DNA of 64,000 bases from Leifsonia sp. 1010 (GTDB lineage Bacteria; Actinomycetota; Actinomycetes; Actinomycetales; Microbacteriaceae), in assembly GCF_031455295.1 (NCBI RefSeq), contig NZ_JAVDSL010000001.1:2046001-2110000 (forward strand), given 5' to 3'. Below the pieces are notes generated by a model. The model made no database searches. It had not been told where the DNA came from and saw only the letters and a program-made list of their open reading frames with translations. The position numbers were made by a program, and so were the translations under genes. Within the stretch, counting starts at the first letter, position 1; the number at the start of each line of letters is the position of its first letter. This document shows, piece after piece, positions 15,610 to 25,453 of this stretch.

Positions 15610-17931
15610 ATGAGCACCGCCACCGCGAACGACACGACACAGAACCGGAGAGACACCGCAATGAACTGGCACGCCCGCATGATCGCCGCTGGAGAGACCT
15701 TCGACGGAGCACCGCTGCTCCGGCGTGAGTTCGCACTCGAGACGGGACACGGGGCGGTGACGCGTGCGACGCTGCACCTCACCGCGCACGGCATCGTCGA
15801 GGCCTGGATCAACGGCCGCCCGGTGTCCGGCGACCTGCTGACGCCCGGCTGGAGCGCTTACGAGTGGCGCCTCCGGTATGCGGACTACGACGTGACCGAG
15901 CTGCTCGAGGACACGTCGGTGCTCGGCCTCGCCCTCGGCAAGGGCTGGTTCGGCGGCCGCCTCGGCTGGGCCGGCGGCGGCTCGTACTACGGCGACAGCC
16001 TGGGTGCGTTCGCGCAGCTGGAGGTCGAGTTCGCCGACGGCACGACCCAGCTCGTCGTGACCGACCAGGAGTGGACCTCCGGCCCGAGCGCCGTGCTCGC
16101 CAACGACCTGTACGACGGCGAGACGATCGACGCCCGCCTGCGCGACGACGCCTGGAAGCGTCCCGGCTTCTCCGGGGATGGATGGACCGGCGTGCGCGAG
16201 CTCGACTTCGACACGACGTCGCTGACGCCGTACATCGGCCCGCGGGTGACCCGCTGGGCGGCGCTGCCCGTGCAGGAGATCACGACCTCCCCGTCGGGCA
16301 AGACGCTGGTCGACTTCGGCCAGAACCTCGTCGGCTGGATCAAGCTGCGCGTGCAGGGCGAGGCTGGAACGGAGATCGTCGTCCGGCACGCCGAGGTGCT
16401 CGAGCACGGCGAGCTGGGCACCCGTCCACTGCGCAGCGCGAAGGCCACCGACCGCTACATCCTGAGCGGAGGCGTCGACGAGTTCGAGCCGACGTTCACC
16501 TTCCACGGCTTCCGCTACGCCGAGATCGAGGGATGGCCGGGCGAGCTGAATGCGGAGGACCTGACCGCGATCGCGATCGGCTCCGAGCTGACCCGGATCG
16601 GCGAGTTCCGCACGTCCGATCCGCTGCTCAACCAGTTCCACGAGAACGTGGTGTGGGGGATGCGCGGCAACTTCGTCGACGTGCCCACCGACTGCCCGCA
16701 GCGCGACGAGCGCCTGGGCTGGACCGGTGACATCGCCGCGTTCGCGCCGACGGCCGCCTTCCTCTACGACGTCGACGGGTTCCTCTCCGACTGGCTGGTC
16801 GACCTCGACCTCGAGCAGCAGCACCACGACGGGATCGTCGGCTTCGTCATCCCGGACATCCTGAAGAAGATCGACCAGCCGACCGATTTCGGCCCCGTCG
16901 ACTCGACGGCGATCTGGAGCGACGCGGCGGTCTGGGTGCCGTGGACGCTGTACCAGGCGTACGGCGACGACGCGGTCCTGCGACGGCAGTTCGGCTCGAT
17001 GGCCGCCCACGTCCGTCGGGTGGAGTCGCTGCTCTCGCCCGCCGGGGTCTGGGACACCAGCTTCCAGTTCGGCGACTGGCTCGACCCCGACGCCCCGCCG
17101 GAGGACCCGGCGAAGGCGAAGGCCGACACGGGTGTGGTCGCCACGGCGTGCGCCTACCGCTCGGCGACGATCGTCGCCGAGACCGCGAAACTGCTCGGCC
17201 GCGCCGAGGAGCAGGCGGAGTTCGAGGCGCTGGCCGCGCGCCTCCGCCAGGCGTTCAACGCGGAGTACGTCCGCGACGGCGTCGTGAAGAGCGACTGCAC
17301 GACCGTCTACGCCCTCGCCATCGTCTTCGGCTTGCTGAGCGTCGCGGACGAGGAGTTCGCCGGCAACCGGCTCTCCGAGCTCGTCGCCGAGGCCGGCTAC
17401 CGCATCTCGACCGGATTCGCGGGCACGCCGTTCATCACCGACGCCCTCACCCAGACCGGCCACCTGGATGACGCCTACCGGCTGCTGCTCGAGCGCGAGT
17501 GCCCGTCATGGCTGTACCCGGTGACGATGGGCGCCACCACCGTCTGGGAGCGCTGGGACTCGATGCTGCCCGACGGAACGATCAACCCGGGCGAGATGAC
17601 GAGCTTCAACCACTACGCCCTCGGCGCCGTAGCCGACTGGATGCACCGCGTCGTCGGCGGCCTGTCGGCGCTGGAGCCCGGCTACTCCCGCGTACTCGTG
17701 GCGCCGCAGCCCGGCGGCGGCCTGACCGAGGCCGAGACCTCGCTGGCCACCCCGCACGGCACCGTCAGCGTGCGGTGGTCGCTCGACGGCGACGACCTCA
17801 CCGTCGAGGCCGAGCTTCCCGACGGCGTGGAGGGTGTGCTCCGGCTCCCCGGACGCGACGACCAGACCATCGGCGCCGGGCGCACGAGCGGGACGACCGC
17901 GCTGCCGGCCGTCGCCGACGTGGCCCGCTGA
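15610..17931 (+). CDS. alpha-L-rhamnosidase, glycoside hydrolase family 78
   Basis: About 773 residues with GH78 architecture: beta domain first (VTRATLHLTAHGIVEAWING, LALGKGWFGG), then a beta domain with DFGQNLVGWIKLRV, the catalytic (alpha/alpha)6 barrel, and a C-terminal beta domain. The catalytic-acid motif DCPQRDERLGWTGD is at about 360-374, and GATTVWERWDSMLPDGT (about 643) carries the likely general base Glu. It has no signal peptide, so it cleaves imported rhamnosides in the cytoplasm. The start is ambiguous: GTG 15601 overlaps the permease stop, ATG 15610 follows AAGGG, and ATG 15661 follows GGAG just before the folded domain. Confidence 0.93.
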   Translation: MSTATANDTTQNRRDTAMNWHARMIAAGETFDGAPLLRREFALETGHGAVTRATLHLTAHGIVEAWINGRPVSGDLLTPGWSAYEWRLRYADYDVTELLEDTSVLGLALGKGWFGGRLGWAGGGSYYGDSLGAFAQLEVEFADGTTQLVVTDQEWTSGPSAVLANDLYDGETIDARLRDDAWKRPGFSGDGWTGVRELDFDTTSLTPYIGPRVTRWAALPVQEITTSPSGKTLVDFGQNLVGWIKLRVQGEAGTEIVVRHAEVLEHGELGTRPLRSAKATDRYILSGGVDEFEPTFTFHGFRYAEIEGWPGELNAEDLTAIAIGSELTRIGEFRTSDPLLNQFHENVVWGMRGNFVDVPTDCPQRDERLGWTGDIAAFAPTAAFLYDVDGFLSDWLVDLDLEQQHHDGIVGFVIPDILKKIDQPTDFGPVDSTAIWSDAAVWVPWTLYQAYGDDAVLRRQFGSMAAHVRRVESLLSPAGVWDTSFQFGDWLDPDAPPEDPAKAKADTGVVATACAYRSATIVAETAKLLGRAEEQAEFEALAARLRQAFNAEYVRDGVVKSDCTTVYALAIVFGLLSVADEEFAGNRLSELVAEAGYRISTGFAGTPFITDALTQTGHLDDAYRLLLERECPSWLYPVTMGATTVWERWDSMLPDGTINPGEMTSFNHYALGAVADWMHRVVGGLSALEPGYSRVLVAPQPGGGLTEAETSLATPHGTVSVRWSLDGDDLTVEAELPDGVEGVLRLPGRDDQTIGAGRTSGTTALPAVADVAR

Positions 17932-17997
17932 CCGGCGACCGTCCGACAACAACCGCGGCCGCGCATCCCGCAGCGGCAGAGAGAAAGCGAAATACCC

Positions 17998-19161
17998 ATG
18001 ACCCTCCCCGTCGAGATCCGGGATCAGCTGGCGTTGCAGGCGATCGAGCTGCCGAGCTGGGCGTTCGGCAACTCGGGCACGCGGTTCCGCGTGTTCGGGA
18101 CGCCGGGCACGGCCCGCGATCCGTTCGAGAAGATCTCGGACGCCGCGCAGGTGCACAAGCACACCGGGCTCGCGCCGACGGTCGCGTTGCACATCCCGTG
18201 GGACCGGGTGGACTCGTACGCCGACCTGCGCAAGCACGCGGAGGACAACGGGGTCGAGCTGGGGACGGTGAACTCGAACACGTTCCAGGACGACGATTAC
18301 AAGTTCGGGTCGGTCACCCACGCCGACGACCGCATCCGGCAGAAGGCGATCGATCACCACTTCGAGTGCATCGACGTGATGAACGAGACCGGGTCGCGGG
18401 ATCTGAAGATCTGGCTGGCGGATGGGACGAACTACCCGGGCCAGGATTCGATGCGGGCCCGGCAGGACCGGCTGGCGGACTCGTTGCAGAAGATCTACGA
18501 GCGGATCGGCGAGGGCCAGCGGCTGGTGCTGGAGTACAAGTTCTTCGAGCCGGCGTTCTATCACACGGACGTTCCGGACTGGGGGACCAGCTACGTCCAG
18601 ACCGCGGCGCTCGGCGACCGGGCGGTGGTGTGCCTCGATACCGGGCATCACGCCCCGGGGACGAACATCGAGTTCATCGTCATGCAGCTGCTGCGGTTGG
18701 GGAAGCTGGGCTCGTTCGACTTCAACAGCCGGTTCTACGCCGACGACGACCTGATCGTGGGCGCGGCGGACCCGTTCCAGCTGTTCCGGATCATCTTCGA
18801 GGTGATCCAGGGCGGCGGGTACGCGAACCCCGAGGTCGCGTTCATGCTCGACCAGTGCCACAACCTGGAGGCGAAGATCCCGGGCCAGATCCGGTCGGTG
18901 CTGAACGTGCAGGAGGCCACCGCGAAGGCGCTGCTGGTGGATGCGGAGGCGCTGGCCGCCGCGCAGGCCGCGAACGACGTCCTGGCTGCGAACACGGTGT
19001 TCATGGATGCGTTCAACACGGATGTGCGCGCTGACCTGGCTGCGTGGCGGGAGTCGCGCGGGCTGCCGGCGGACCCGATGGCCGCGTACAAGGCCTCCGG
19101 GTACCAGCAGAAGATCGAAGCCGACCGCGTCGGCGGCACCCAGGCGGGATGGGGAGCGTGA
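17998..19161 (+). CDS. rhaI: L-rhamnose isomerase, RhaI type
   Basis: A 387-residue TIM-barrel metal-dependent isomerase that converts L-rhamnose to L-rhamnulose. It matches the RhaI family (Pseudomonas stutzeri type) rather than enteric RhaA: WAFGNSGTRFRVFGTPGTAR near the start, metal-site segments RLVLEYKFFEPAFYHTD, VCLDTGHHAPGTNIEF, GSFDFNSRFYADDDL and FMLDQCHNLEAKIPGQI. ATG at 17998 after GAGAGAAAG. The next gene starts 2 bases after the stop. Confidence 0.96.
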   Translation: MTLPVEIRDQLALQAIELPSWAFGNSGTRFRVFGTPGTARDPFEKISDAAQVHKHTGLAPTVALHIPWDRVDSYADLRKHAEDNGVELGTVNSNTFQDDDYKFGSVTHADDRIRQKAIDHHFECIDVMNETGSRDLKIWLADGTNYPGQDSMRARQDRLADSLQKIYERIGEGQRLVLEYKFFEPAFYHTDVPDWGTSYVQTAALGDRAVVCLDTGHHAPGTNIEFIVMQLLRLGKLGSFDFNSRFYADDDLIVGAADPFQLFRIIFEVIQGGGYANPEVAFMLDQCHNLEAKIPGQIRSVLNVQEATAKALLVDAEALAAAQAANDVLAANTVFMDAFNTDVRADLAAWRESRGLPADPMAAYKASGYQQKIEADRVGGTQAGWGA

Positions 19162-19163
19162 AG

Positions 19164-21200
19164 ATGACGAACGAGACCGTCGCATCCCTGCTGGCCCGCT
19201 CGAACCGTCTCGCTTCGGACCCTGCGAACACGAACTACGCGGGCGGGAACACGTCGGCGAAGGGCACCGAGACCGATCCGGTGACGGGTGAGCCGGTCGA
19301 GCTGCTGTGGGTGAAGGGTTCCGGGGGAGACCTCGGCACGCTGACGGAGTCGGGCCTCGCTGTGCTGCGGCTGGATCGGCTGCGGGCGCTGCAGAACGTC
19401 TACCCGGGCGTGGAGCGTGAGGACGAGATGGTCGCCGCGTTCGACTACACGCTGCACGGGAAGGGCGGTGCGGCGCCGTCGATCGATACGGCGATGCACG
19501 GGCTGGTGGATGCGGCCCACGTCGACCACCTGCACCCCGACGCCGGGATCGCGATCGCGACCGCGGCGGACGGGGAGGAGCTGACGAAGGCGATCTTCGG
19601 TGGCCGCGTGGTGTGGGTGCCGTGGCGGCGCCCGGGGTTCCAGCTCGGGCTCGACATCGCGGCGATCAAGGCCGCGAACCCGGACGCGATCGGCACCATC
19701 TTGGGAGGGCACGGAATCACGGCGTGGGGCGACACGAGCGAGGAGGCGGAGGCGAACTCGCTGTGGATCATCCAGACCGCGGCTGAGTACATCGCCGACA
19801 ATGGTCGTCCCGAGCCGTTCGGTCCGGTGCTGCCGGGCTATGAAGCGTTGCCGGAGGGCGAGCGGCGGGCGAAGGCGGCGGCGCTGGCTCCGCACCTGCG
19901 CGCCATCGCCTCCACCGACCGGGTGCAGGTGGGCCACTTCACCGATTCCGACGTCGTGCTGGACTTTCTGGCGTCAGCCGAGCATCCGCGGTTGGCCGCG
20001 TTGGGCACCTCGTGCCCGGACCACTTCCTCCGCACGAAGGTGAAGCCGCTAGTCCTCGACCTGCCGGCCGACGCATCCATCGAGGACTCGGTGGCGCGGC
20101 TGGAGCAGCTGCACGAGCAGTACCGGGCCGACTATCAGGCGTACTACGACCGGCACGCGACCGCGGATTCGCCCGCGATCCGCGGGGCCGACCCGGCGAT
20201 CATCCTCATCCCGGGTGTGGGGATGTTCTCCTACGGCAAGGACAAGCAGACGGCCCGTGTGGCGGGCGAGTTCTACGTCAATGCGATCAACGTGATGCGC
20301 GGGGCGGAGGCGCTGTCGTCGTATGCGCCGATCGACGAGGCGGAGAAATTCCGAATCGAGTACTGGGCACTGGAGGAGGCGAAGCTGCAGCGGATGCCGA
20401 AGCCCAAGCCCCTCGCCGGGCGCATCGCGCTCGTCACAGGCGCTGCCTCCGGGATCGGCAAGGCCATCGCGACCCGGCTCGCCGCCGAGGGCGCGTGCGT
20501 GGTCATCGCCGACCTCGATCTGGAGAAGGCGCAGGCCGCCGCTGCCGAGATCGGCAACGCGGATGTCGCGATCGGCTTGGTCGCGGACGTGACTGACGAG
20601 AAGGCGGTGGAGGCGTCCATCCGGGAGGCGCTGCTCGCGTTCGGCGGCCTCGACCTGGTGGTCAACAACGCCGGCCTGTCGATCTCGAAGCCGCTTTTGG
20701 AGACCACGAACGCCGACTGGGACCTGCAGCACAACGTGATGGCCAAGGGGTCGTTCCTGGTCTCCCGCGCCGCCGCGAAGGTGCTGATCGACCAGAAGCT
20801 CGGCGGGGACATCGTGTACATCTCCTCCAAGAACTCGATCTTCGCCGGACCCAACAACATCGCCTACTCCGCGACCAAGGCCGACCAGGCGCACCAGGTG
20901 CGGCTGCTCGCCGCCGAGCTCGGTGAGCACGGCATCCGGGTCAACGGCATCAACCCCGACGGGGTCGTCCGCGGGTCCGGGATCTTCGCCGGCGGGTGGG
21001 GCGCCAAGCGCGCCGCCGTCTACGGCGTGCCGGAGGAGGAGCTCGGCCAGTACTACGCCCAGCGCACCCTGCTCAAGCGCGAGGTGCTGCCCGAGCACGT
21101 CGCCAACGCGGTGTTCGTCCTCTGCACCAGTGACCTCGACCACACGACCGGCCTGCACATCCCGGTGGATGCGGGAGTCGCGGCCGCCTTCCTCCGATGA
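19164..21200 (+). CDS. rhaEW: bifunctional rhamnulose-1-phosphate aldolase / L-lactaldehyde dehydrogenase
   Basis: A 678-residue fusion. Residues about 1-410 are a class II aldolase domain with zinc motif HVDHLHPD and GGHGITAWGD. From about 418 a short-chain dehydrogenase follows: TGAASGIGKA, NNAGLSISKP, SSKN, and the YSATK active site. The aldolase splits L-rhamnulose-1-P into DHAP and L-lactaldehyde, and the fused domain oxidises the aldehyde to L-lactate, so the toxic aldehyde need not leave the protein. The ATG at 19164 has GGGGAG at 19151-19156; an alternative ATG at 19149 overlaps rhaI. It overlaps rhaB by four bases. Confidence 0.96.
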   Translation: MTNETVASLLARSNRLASDPANTNYAGGNTSAKGTETDPVTGEPVELLWVKGSGGDLGTLTESGLAVLRLDRLRALQNVYPGVEREDEMVAAFDYTLHGKGGAAPSIDTAMHGLVDAAHVDHLHPDAGIAIATAADGEELTKAIFGGRVVWVPWRRPGFQLGLDIAAIKAANPDAIGTILGGHGITAWGDTSEEAEANSLWIIQTAAEYIADNGRPEPFGPVLPGYEALPEGERRAKAAALAPHLRAIASTDRVQVGHFTDSDVVLDFLASAEHPRLAALGTSCPDHFLRTKVKPLVLDLPADASIEDSVARLEQLHEQYRADYQAYYDRHATADSPAIRGADPAIILIPGVGMFSYGKDKQTARVAGEFYVNAINVMRGAEALSSYAPIDEAEKFRIEYWALEEAKLQRMPKPKPLAGRIALVTGAASGIGKAIATRLAAEGACVVIADLDLEKAQAAAAEIGNADVAIGLVADVTDEKAVEASIREALLAFGGLDLVVNNAGLSISKPLLETTNADWDLQHNVMAKGSFLVSRAAAKVLIDQKLGGDIVYISSKNSIFAGPNNIAYSATKADQAHQVRLLAAELGEHGIRVNGINPDGVVRGSGIFAGGWGAKRAAVYGVPEEELGQYYAQRTLLKREVLPEHVANAVFVLCTSDLDHTTGLHIPVDAGVAAAFLR

Positions 21201-22663
21201 ACGCGGCAGCGGCACCCGCGGTCGGCACCGTCGCCGCCGTCGACCTCGGCGCCACCAGCGGACGGGTCATGCACGCCCGCGTCGGTGCGAACACGCTGGA
21301 GCTGACGGAGGCCGCTCGGTTCCCCAACACGCCGGTGCGCGTGTGGGAGGGTGACCGCGAGGCGCTGCACTGGAACCTCACCGGGCTGTACGAGAACGTA
21401 GTCGACGGACTCGCCTCCGTCGCGCGGTCCGATCCGGCGCTCGCGAGCATCGGCGTGGACGCGTGGGCCGTCGACTACGGACTGCTGCGCAACGGGAGGC
21501 TGCTGGGGGAGCCCTACCACTACCGTGACGAGCGGACGGCCGCCGGGGTCTCGGCGGTGCATGCCGCCGTCGACCCGGGAGAGCTGTACCGCGAGGGCGG
21601 ACTCCAGTTCCTGCCGTTCAACTCCCTCTACCAGCTGGCGGTGGATGCGGCGGCCGGCTCGCTGGAGCGCGCGGACCGCTTCCTGCTCGTCCCCGACCTG
21701 CTCACCTTCTGGCTGACCGGGGCCGCGCAGGCCGAACGGACCAACGCCTCCACCACCGGGCTGCTCACGGCCGACGGTGCGTGGAACGATGCCCTCATCG
21801 CGCGGCTCGGGCTTCCGCGGAACGTGTTCCCGCCGCTCGTGGATGCGGGGACGCCGGTCGGGCGCTTCCTGCCCTCCCTGCGCGGCGACCTGCCCTTCGA
21901 CGGCGCGGGCCCGGTCGTCACGGCGGTCGGTTCGCACGACACCGCGTCGGCGGTCGTGGCCGTGCCGATGGACGCATCCCGCGCCGCCTACATCTCCTGC
22001 GGAACCTGGGGACTGGTCGGGGTGGAGCTCCCGCAGCGCATCGTTTCGGCGGAAGGCCGGGCCGCGAACTTCACCAACGAGGGGGGTGTGGATGGGCGCA
22101 TCCGCTACCTCCACAACGTGATGGGTCTCTGGCTGCTGAGCGAGTCGGTGCGCGAGTGGCAGCGCCGCGGACTGCGGGTGACCCTGGAGTCGCTGCTCGC
22201 CGAGGCGGCCGAACTGCCCCGGCCATCGGACCTTTTCGACCCCGACGACCCGCGCTTCATGGCGCCGGGCGACCTCCCGTCGCGCATCGGCGAATGGTTC
22301 TCCGAGCGCGGGCTGACCGCGCCGGCGTCGCCGGCCGGGATGGTCCGTGTCATCGTCGAGAGCCTTGCCGCCGCGTTCGCCGACTCGGTGCACCGAGCGG
22401 CCGCGCTGACCGGCGTGGCGGTGGACACCATCCACATCGTCGGCGGCGGAGCCCGCAACAGGCTGCTCTGCCAGGCGACCGCCGACCGGAGCGGCCTGCC
22501 GGTGCTCGCGGGCCCCGTGGAGGCGACCGCGATCGGCAACGTGCTCGTGCAGGCTCGCGCTGCCGGCCTTCTCACCGGCGACCTCGAAACGCTGCGCGCC
22601 CTGGTCGCCCGCACCACTCAGATCACGCGCTATGACCCCGTTAGGATCCTTGCCCATGGTTGA
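21197..22663 (+). CDS. rhaB: rhamnulokinase
   Basis: A 488-residue FGGY-family kinase: N-terminal phosphate loop [15 protein letters not shown], substrate segment [16 protein letters not shown]-type [12 protein letters not shown] and [12 protein letters not shown], and adenosine loop [15 protein letters not shown]. It phosphorylates L-rhamnulose at O-1 for the aldolase. The ATG overlaps the rhaEW stop (ATGA), and its own 3' end overlaps the lldD start by 8 bases. Confidence 0.96.
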   Translation: MNAAAAPAVGTVAAVDLGATSGRVMHARVGANTLELTEAARFPNTPVRVWEGDREALHWNLTGLYENVVDGLASVARSDPALASIGVDAWAVDYGLLRNGRLLGEPYHYRDERTAAGVSAVHAAVDPGELYREGGLQFLPFNSLYQLAVDAAAGSLERADRFLLVPDLLTFWLTGAAQAERTNASTTGLLTADGAWNDALIARLGLPRNVFPPLVDAGTPVGRFLPSLRGDLPFDGAGPVVTAVGSHDTASAVVAVPMDASRAAYISCGTWGLVGVELPQRIVSAEGRAANFTNEGGVDGRIRYLHNVMGLWLLSESVREWQRRGLRVTLESLLAEAAELPRPSDLFDPDDPRFMAPGDLPSRIGEWFSERGLTAPASPAGMVRVIVESLAAAFADSVHRAAALTGVAVDTIHIVGGGARNRLLCQATADRSGLPVLAGPVEATAIGNVLVQARAAGLLTGDLETLRALVARTTQITRYDPVRILAHG

Positions 22664-23918
22664 TCGCCAGTTGCCGCGTCCGGTGGAGGTGCTGGAGTTG
22701 ATGCGGTTCAAGAAGCCGGACCTGAACCTGAAGAAGCGGCGCCTGGAGTCCGCGCTCACGATCGAGGACCTGGCCAGGATCGCGCGCCGGCGCACCCCGA
22801 AGGCCGCGTTCGATTACACGGAGGGTGCCGCGGAGGGGGAGCTGTCGTTGGCGCGGGCCAGGCAGGCGTTTCAGGATGTGGAGTTCCACCCGTCGATCCT
22901 GCGGGACGTGTCCACTGTGGATACGTCGTGTGAGATTTGGGGTGGGCCGTCGGCGTTGCCGTTCGGGATCGCGCCGACCGGGTTCACCCGGCTGATGCAG
23001 ACCGAGGGCGAGACCGCGGGGGCGGGGGCTGCGGGGGCGGCGGGGATCCCGTTCACCCTGTCCACGTTGGGGACGACGTCGATCGAGAAGGTGAAGGCGG
23101 CGAACCCGCATGGCCGGAACTGGTTCCAGTTGTATGTGATGCGGCAGCGGGATATCTCCTACGGCTTGGTGGAGCGGGCGGCGGCGGCGGGGTTCGATAC
23201 ATTGTTCTTCACGGTGGACACCCCGATCGCGGGGGCCAGGTTGCGGGATAAGCGGAACGGGTTCTCGATTCCGCCGCAGCTGACCGTGGGGACGATTGTG
23301 AACGCGATCCCGCGCCCGTGGTGGTGGTACGACTTCCTCACCACCCCGAAACTCGAGTTCGCGTCGTTGTCGTCCACCGGCGGCACGGTCGGTGACCTGT
23401 TGAATGCGGCGATGGACCCGTCGATCAACTACGAGGACCTGAAGATCATCCGCGACATGTGGCCCGGGAAACTGGTGATCAAGGGCGTGCAGGCCCTCGA
23501 GGACGCGAAGACGCTGGTCGATCACGGGGTGGATGGGATCGTGCTCTCCAACCACGGGGGACGGCAACTCGACCGCGCCCCCATCCCGTTCCACTTGTTG
23601 CCTTCTGTCGCCCGGGAGGTGGGGCATCACACCGAGATCGCGATCGACACCGGCATCATGAACGGCGCCGACATCATCGCCGCCTACGCCCTCGGGGCGA
23701 AGTTCACCCTGATCGGCCGCGCGTACCTCTACGGGCTGATGGCGGGCGGGCGCGCGGGCGTCGACCGGACCATCCAGATCCTCACCGACCAACTCACCCG
23801 CACCATGAAACTCCTGCAGGTCACTTCCCTCGCCGAGCTCGGCCCCCACCACGTCACCCAACTCACCCGCCTCCACCCCCTCCGCAACGCCCCCGCACGC
23901 GAGGACGCCGACGCCTAA
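22656..23918 (+). CDS. lldD: FMN-dependent L-lactate dehydrogenase
   Basis: A 420-residue member of the alpha-hydroxy-acid oxidase/LldD family: FMN barrel with [49 protein letters not shown], the catalytic His/Arg motif SNHGGRQLD (about 298-306) and [11 protein letters not shown]. It oxidises L-lactate to pyruvate and passes electrons to the respiratory chain. Placed last in the operon it consumes the lactate made by RhaEW, completing conversion of rhamnose to DHAP plus pyruvate. The ATG at 22656 (MVDRQ) is preferred over 22632. Confidence 0.94.
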   Translation: MVDRQLPRPVEVLELMRFKKPDLNLKKRRLESALTIEDLARIARRRTPKAAFDYTEGAAEGELSLARARQAFQDVEFHPSILRDVSTVDTSCEIWGGPSALPFGIAPTGFTRLMQTEGETAGAGAAGAAGIPFTLSTLGTTSIEKVKAANPHGRNWFQLYVMRQRDISYGLVERAAAAGFDTLFFTVDTPIAGARLRDKRNGFSIPPQLTVGTIVNAIPRPWWWYDFLTTPKLEFASLSSTGGTVGDLLNAAMDPSINYEDLKIIRDMWPGKLVIKGVQALEDAKTLVDHGVDGIVLSNHGGRQLDRAPIPFHLLPSVAREVGHHTEIAIDTGIMNGADIIAAYALGAKFTLIGRAYLYGLMAGGRAGVDRTIQILTDQLTRTMKLLQVTSLAELGPHHVTQLTRLHPLRNAPAREDADA

Positions 23919-23930
23919 CCCTCCGCGCAC

Positions 23931-24560
23931 GATTTGCGCCAAATCGCGGCAATGCGGCCCCGCCTCCGCGCGAGATTTGCGCCAAATCACGGTAATGAGG
24001 CGCCCAAAACCGCGATTTGGCGCAAATCTTCACGATGACGAGAGGCGCCAACCCTCGATTTGGCGCAAATCTCACGCCGCGGATTCGGGACGAACGCCGT
24101 GAGAGCCTGCGCAGATTCGTGCCGAATGTGCGCTTAGCGCGCCGCATTCCGCACATTCGGCACGAATCTCGCGGGGAGCAGCGAGAGGTGTGTACTCGGA
24201 GGCGACGGATCAGCCCGCGATTTGCGCCAACTCGTGGGAATGCCGCGCCCAAAGCCGCGATTTGGCGCAAATCTGGCGCCGCGGAGTCGGGGGAACGCCG
24301 TAAGGGCGCCGACATTCGTGCCGAATGTGCGCTTTGCGCGCCGCATTCCGCACATTCGGCACGAATCTCGCGGGGAGCAGCGAGCGATGTGCACTCGGAG
24401 GAGACGGCGGATCACCCCACGATTTGCGCCAAATCGCGGGAATGCGGCCCCCCAAACCGCGATTTGGCGCAAATCTCACGCGGCGGCAGGGGAGGAAGGG
24501 GGCGGACATTCGTGCCGAATGTGCGCTTTGCGCGCCGCATTCCGCACATTCGGCACGAAT
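23931..24560. repeat. tandem array of two interleaved long palindrome families
   Basis: Gene-free stretch between lldD and a hypothetical gene. Family A: GATTTGCGCCAAATC or its reverse complement occurs eight times (23931, 23974, 24014, 24057, 24219 with one mismatch, 24259, 24421, 24461), arranged as converging pairs. Family B: GATTCGTGCCGAATGTGCG pairs with CGCACATTCGGCACGAATC as three hairpins at 24114-24168, 24314-24366 and 24508-24560. A and B alternate with a period of about 195-200 bp, and the spacers also repeat (CTCGCGGGGAGCAGCGAG twice). No coding capacity is supported. Confidence 0.9.
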
Positions 24561-24570
24561 CGCGGGGGCG

Positions 24571-24864
24571 TCAGCGCGGGGTGTACTCGTAGACGACGGC
24601 GGACCAGTGGTCGCCGAGCTCGTCCCAGGACTCGGGGCCGTGGAACGCCAACCGGTACTGCACGTTGAGCAGGGGACCGAGCACGTCGAGCACATCCGGC
24701 CGGAACGGGGTGCCCGCAGGGAAGCCGAGGCCGAAGCTGTGGATGATGCTGTCGTCCGCTGCGCGCAACCACACCCCCCAGCCCTGCGCGACCGGCATGG
24801 CGACCACGCGGAACACGTGCGCGGGGTCGTAGTCGGCGGGGAGGGCGTCGGGCAGCTCGCTCAT
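24571..24864 (-). CDS. hypothetical protein, 97 residues
   Basis: A small soluble protein with mixed strands (FRVVAMPVAQGWGVWLRAADD, VQYRLAFHGPESWDELGDHW, SAVVYEYTPR). No family recognised. The ATG at 24864 (MSELPDALP) is chosen over 24909 because the longer N-terminus (MDLFPPPTRALYRCT) looks like untranslated leader. Its stop abuts the palindrome array; it is divergent from the MarR operon. Confidence 0.6.
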   Translation of the reverse strand: MSELPDALPADYDPAHVFRVVAMPVAQGWGVWLRAADDSIIHSFGLGFPAGTPFRPDVLDVLGPLLNVQYRLAFHGPESWDELGDHWSAVVYEYTPR

Positions 24865-24925
24865 GGTGCAACGGTACAAGGCGCGCGTCGGAGGCGGGAA
24901 CAAATCCATCCGGCCCGCGGTTGAT

Positions 24926-24955
24926 TGACATGTCAGCTATTTGGCTGACGTGACA
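24926..24955. promoter_or_regulatory. MarR-type operator
   Basis: TGACATGTCAGC (24926-24937) and GCTGACGTGACA (24944-24955) form a 30-bp inverted repeat (10 of 12 positions matched; GTCAGC/GCTGAC exact) with a six-base spacer. It sits just upstream of the marR start and covers two weaker candidate starts (TTG 24941, GTG 24950). Confidence 0.65.
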
Positions 24956-24970
24956 GAGATCGAGGACCGC

Positions 24971-25453
24971 ATGACCCCCACCGAAGCCCCCGAGCGACTC
25001 ACCGACCGTGAGCTCGCCGTGTGGCGGTCGCTGCTCGACACCACGGGCGACCTTCGCCGGCTGCTGGCGACCGAGCTGCAGCGCGTGGAGCTGTCTCCCG
25101 GCGACTATGCGGTGCTGCTCGCCCTCACCGAGGCATCCGAGAGGACCCTGCGGTCGTCCGAGCTGGCCGACGCGATCGACTGGGAGCGCAGCCGGGTGTC
25201 GCACCACCTGGGGCGCATGGAGAAGCGCGGCCTCATCCGCCGCACCGAGTGTCCCGGCGACAATCGCGGCGCGCTCGTCGTCCTCACCGAGGACGGCTAC
25301 GAGGCGATCCGCCGAGCCTCGGGACCGCACCTCCGGGCCGTGAAGCGGCTCTTCGCCGACGCGCTACGCCCCGACCAGCTCGACGCCCTCGCCGGAGCCC
25401 TCGAGAGCATCCAGAACCACCTCGCCGACACGACGGAAGGACACCGTCCATGA
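24971..25453 (+). CDS. MarR family transcriptional regulator
   Basis: A 160-residue winged-helix protein: helix LTDRELAVWRSLLDTTGDL, core LSPGDYAVLLALTEASE, HTH LRSSELADAIDWERSRVSHH and wing RTECPGDNRGALVVLTEDG. ATG 24971 follows GAGGA with five bases spacing; starts at 24941 (TTG) and 24950 (GTG) lie inside the palindromic operator. It is coupled by ATGA to the F420-reductase-like gene and probably controls it and the LLM enzyme. Confidence 0.9.
   Translation: MTPTEAPERLTDRELAVWRSLLDTTGDLRRLLATELQRVELSPGDYAVLLALTEASERTLRSSELADAIDWERSRVSHHLGRMEKRGLIRRTECPGDNRGALVVLTEDGYEAIRRASGPHLRAVKRLFADALRPDQLDALAGALESIQNHLADTTEGHRP

Noticed and set aside
15544-17463. 639-residue minus-strand open frame across the rhamnosidase
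   Set aside because: Antisense shadow with Arg/Gly/Asp-rich low-complexity protein; the GH78 motifs lie on the plus strand.
23931-24560. CRISPR array
   Set aside because: The units are long palindromes of two kinds in both orientations with repeated spacers of 40-80 bases that are themselves similar; CRISPR spacers would be unique and repeats uniform. No cas gene is present.
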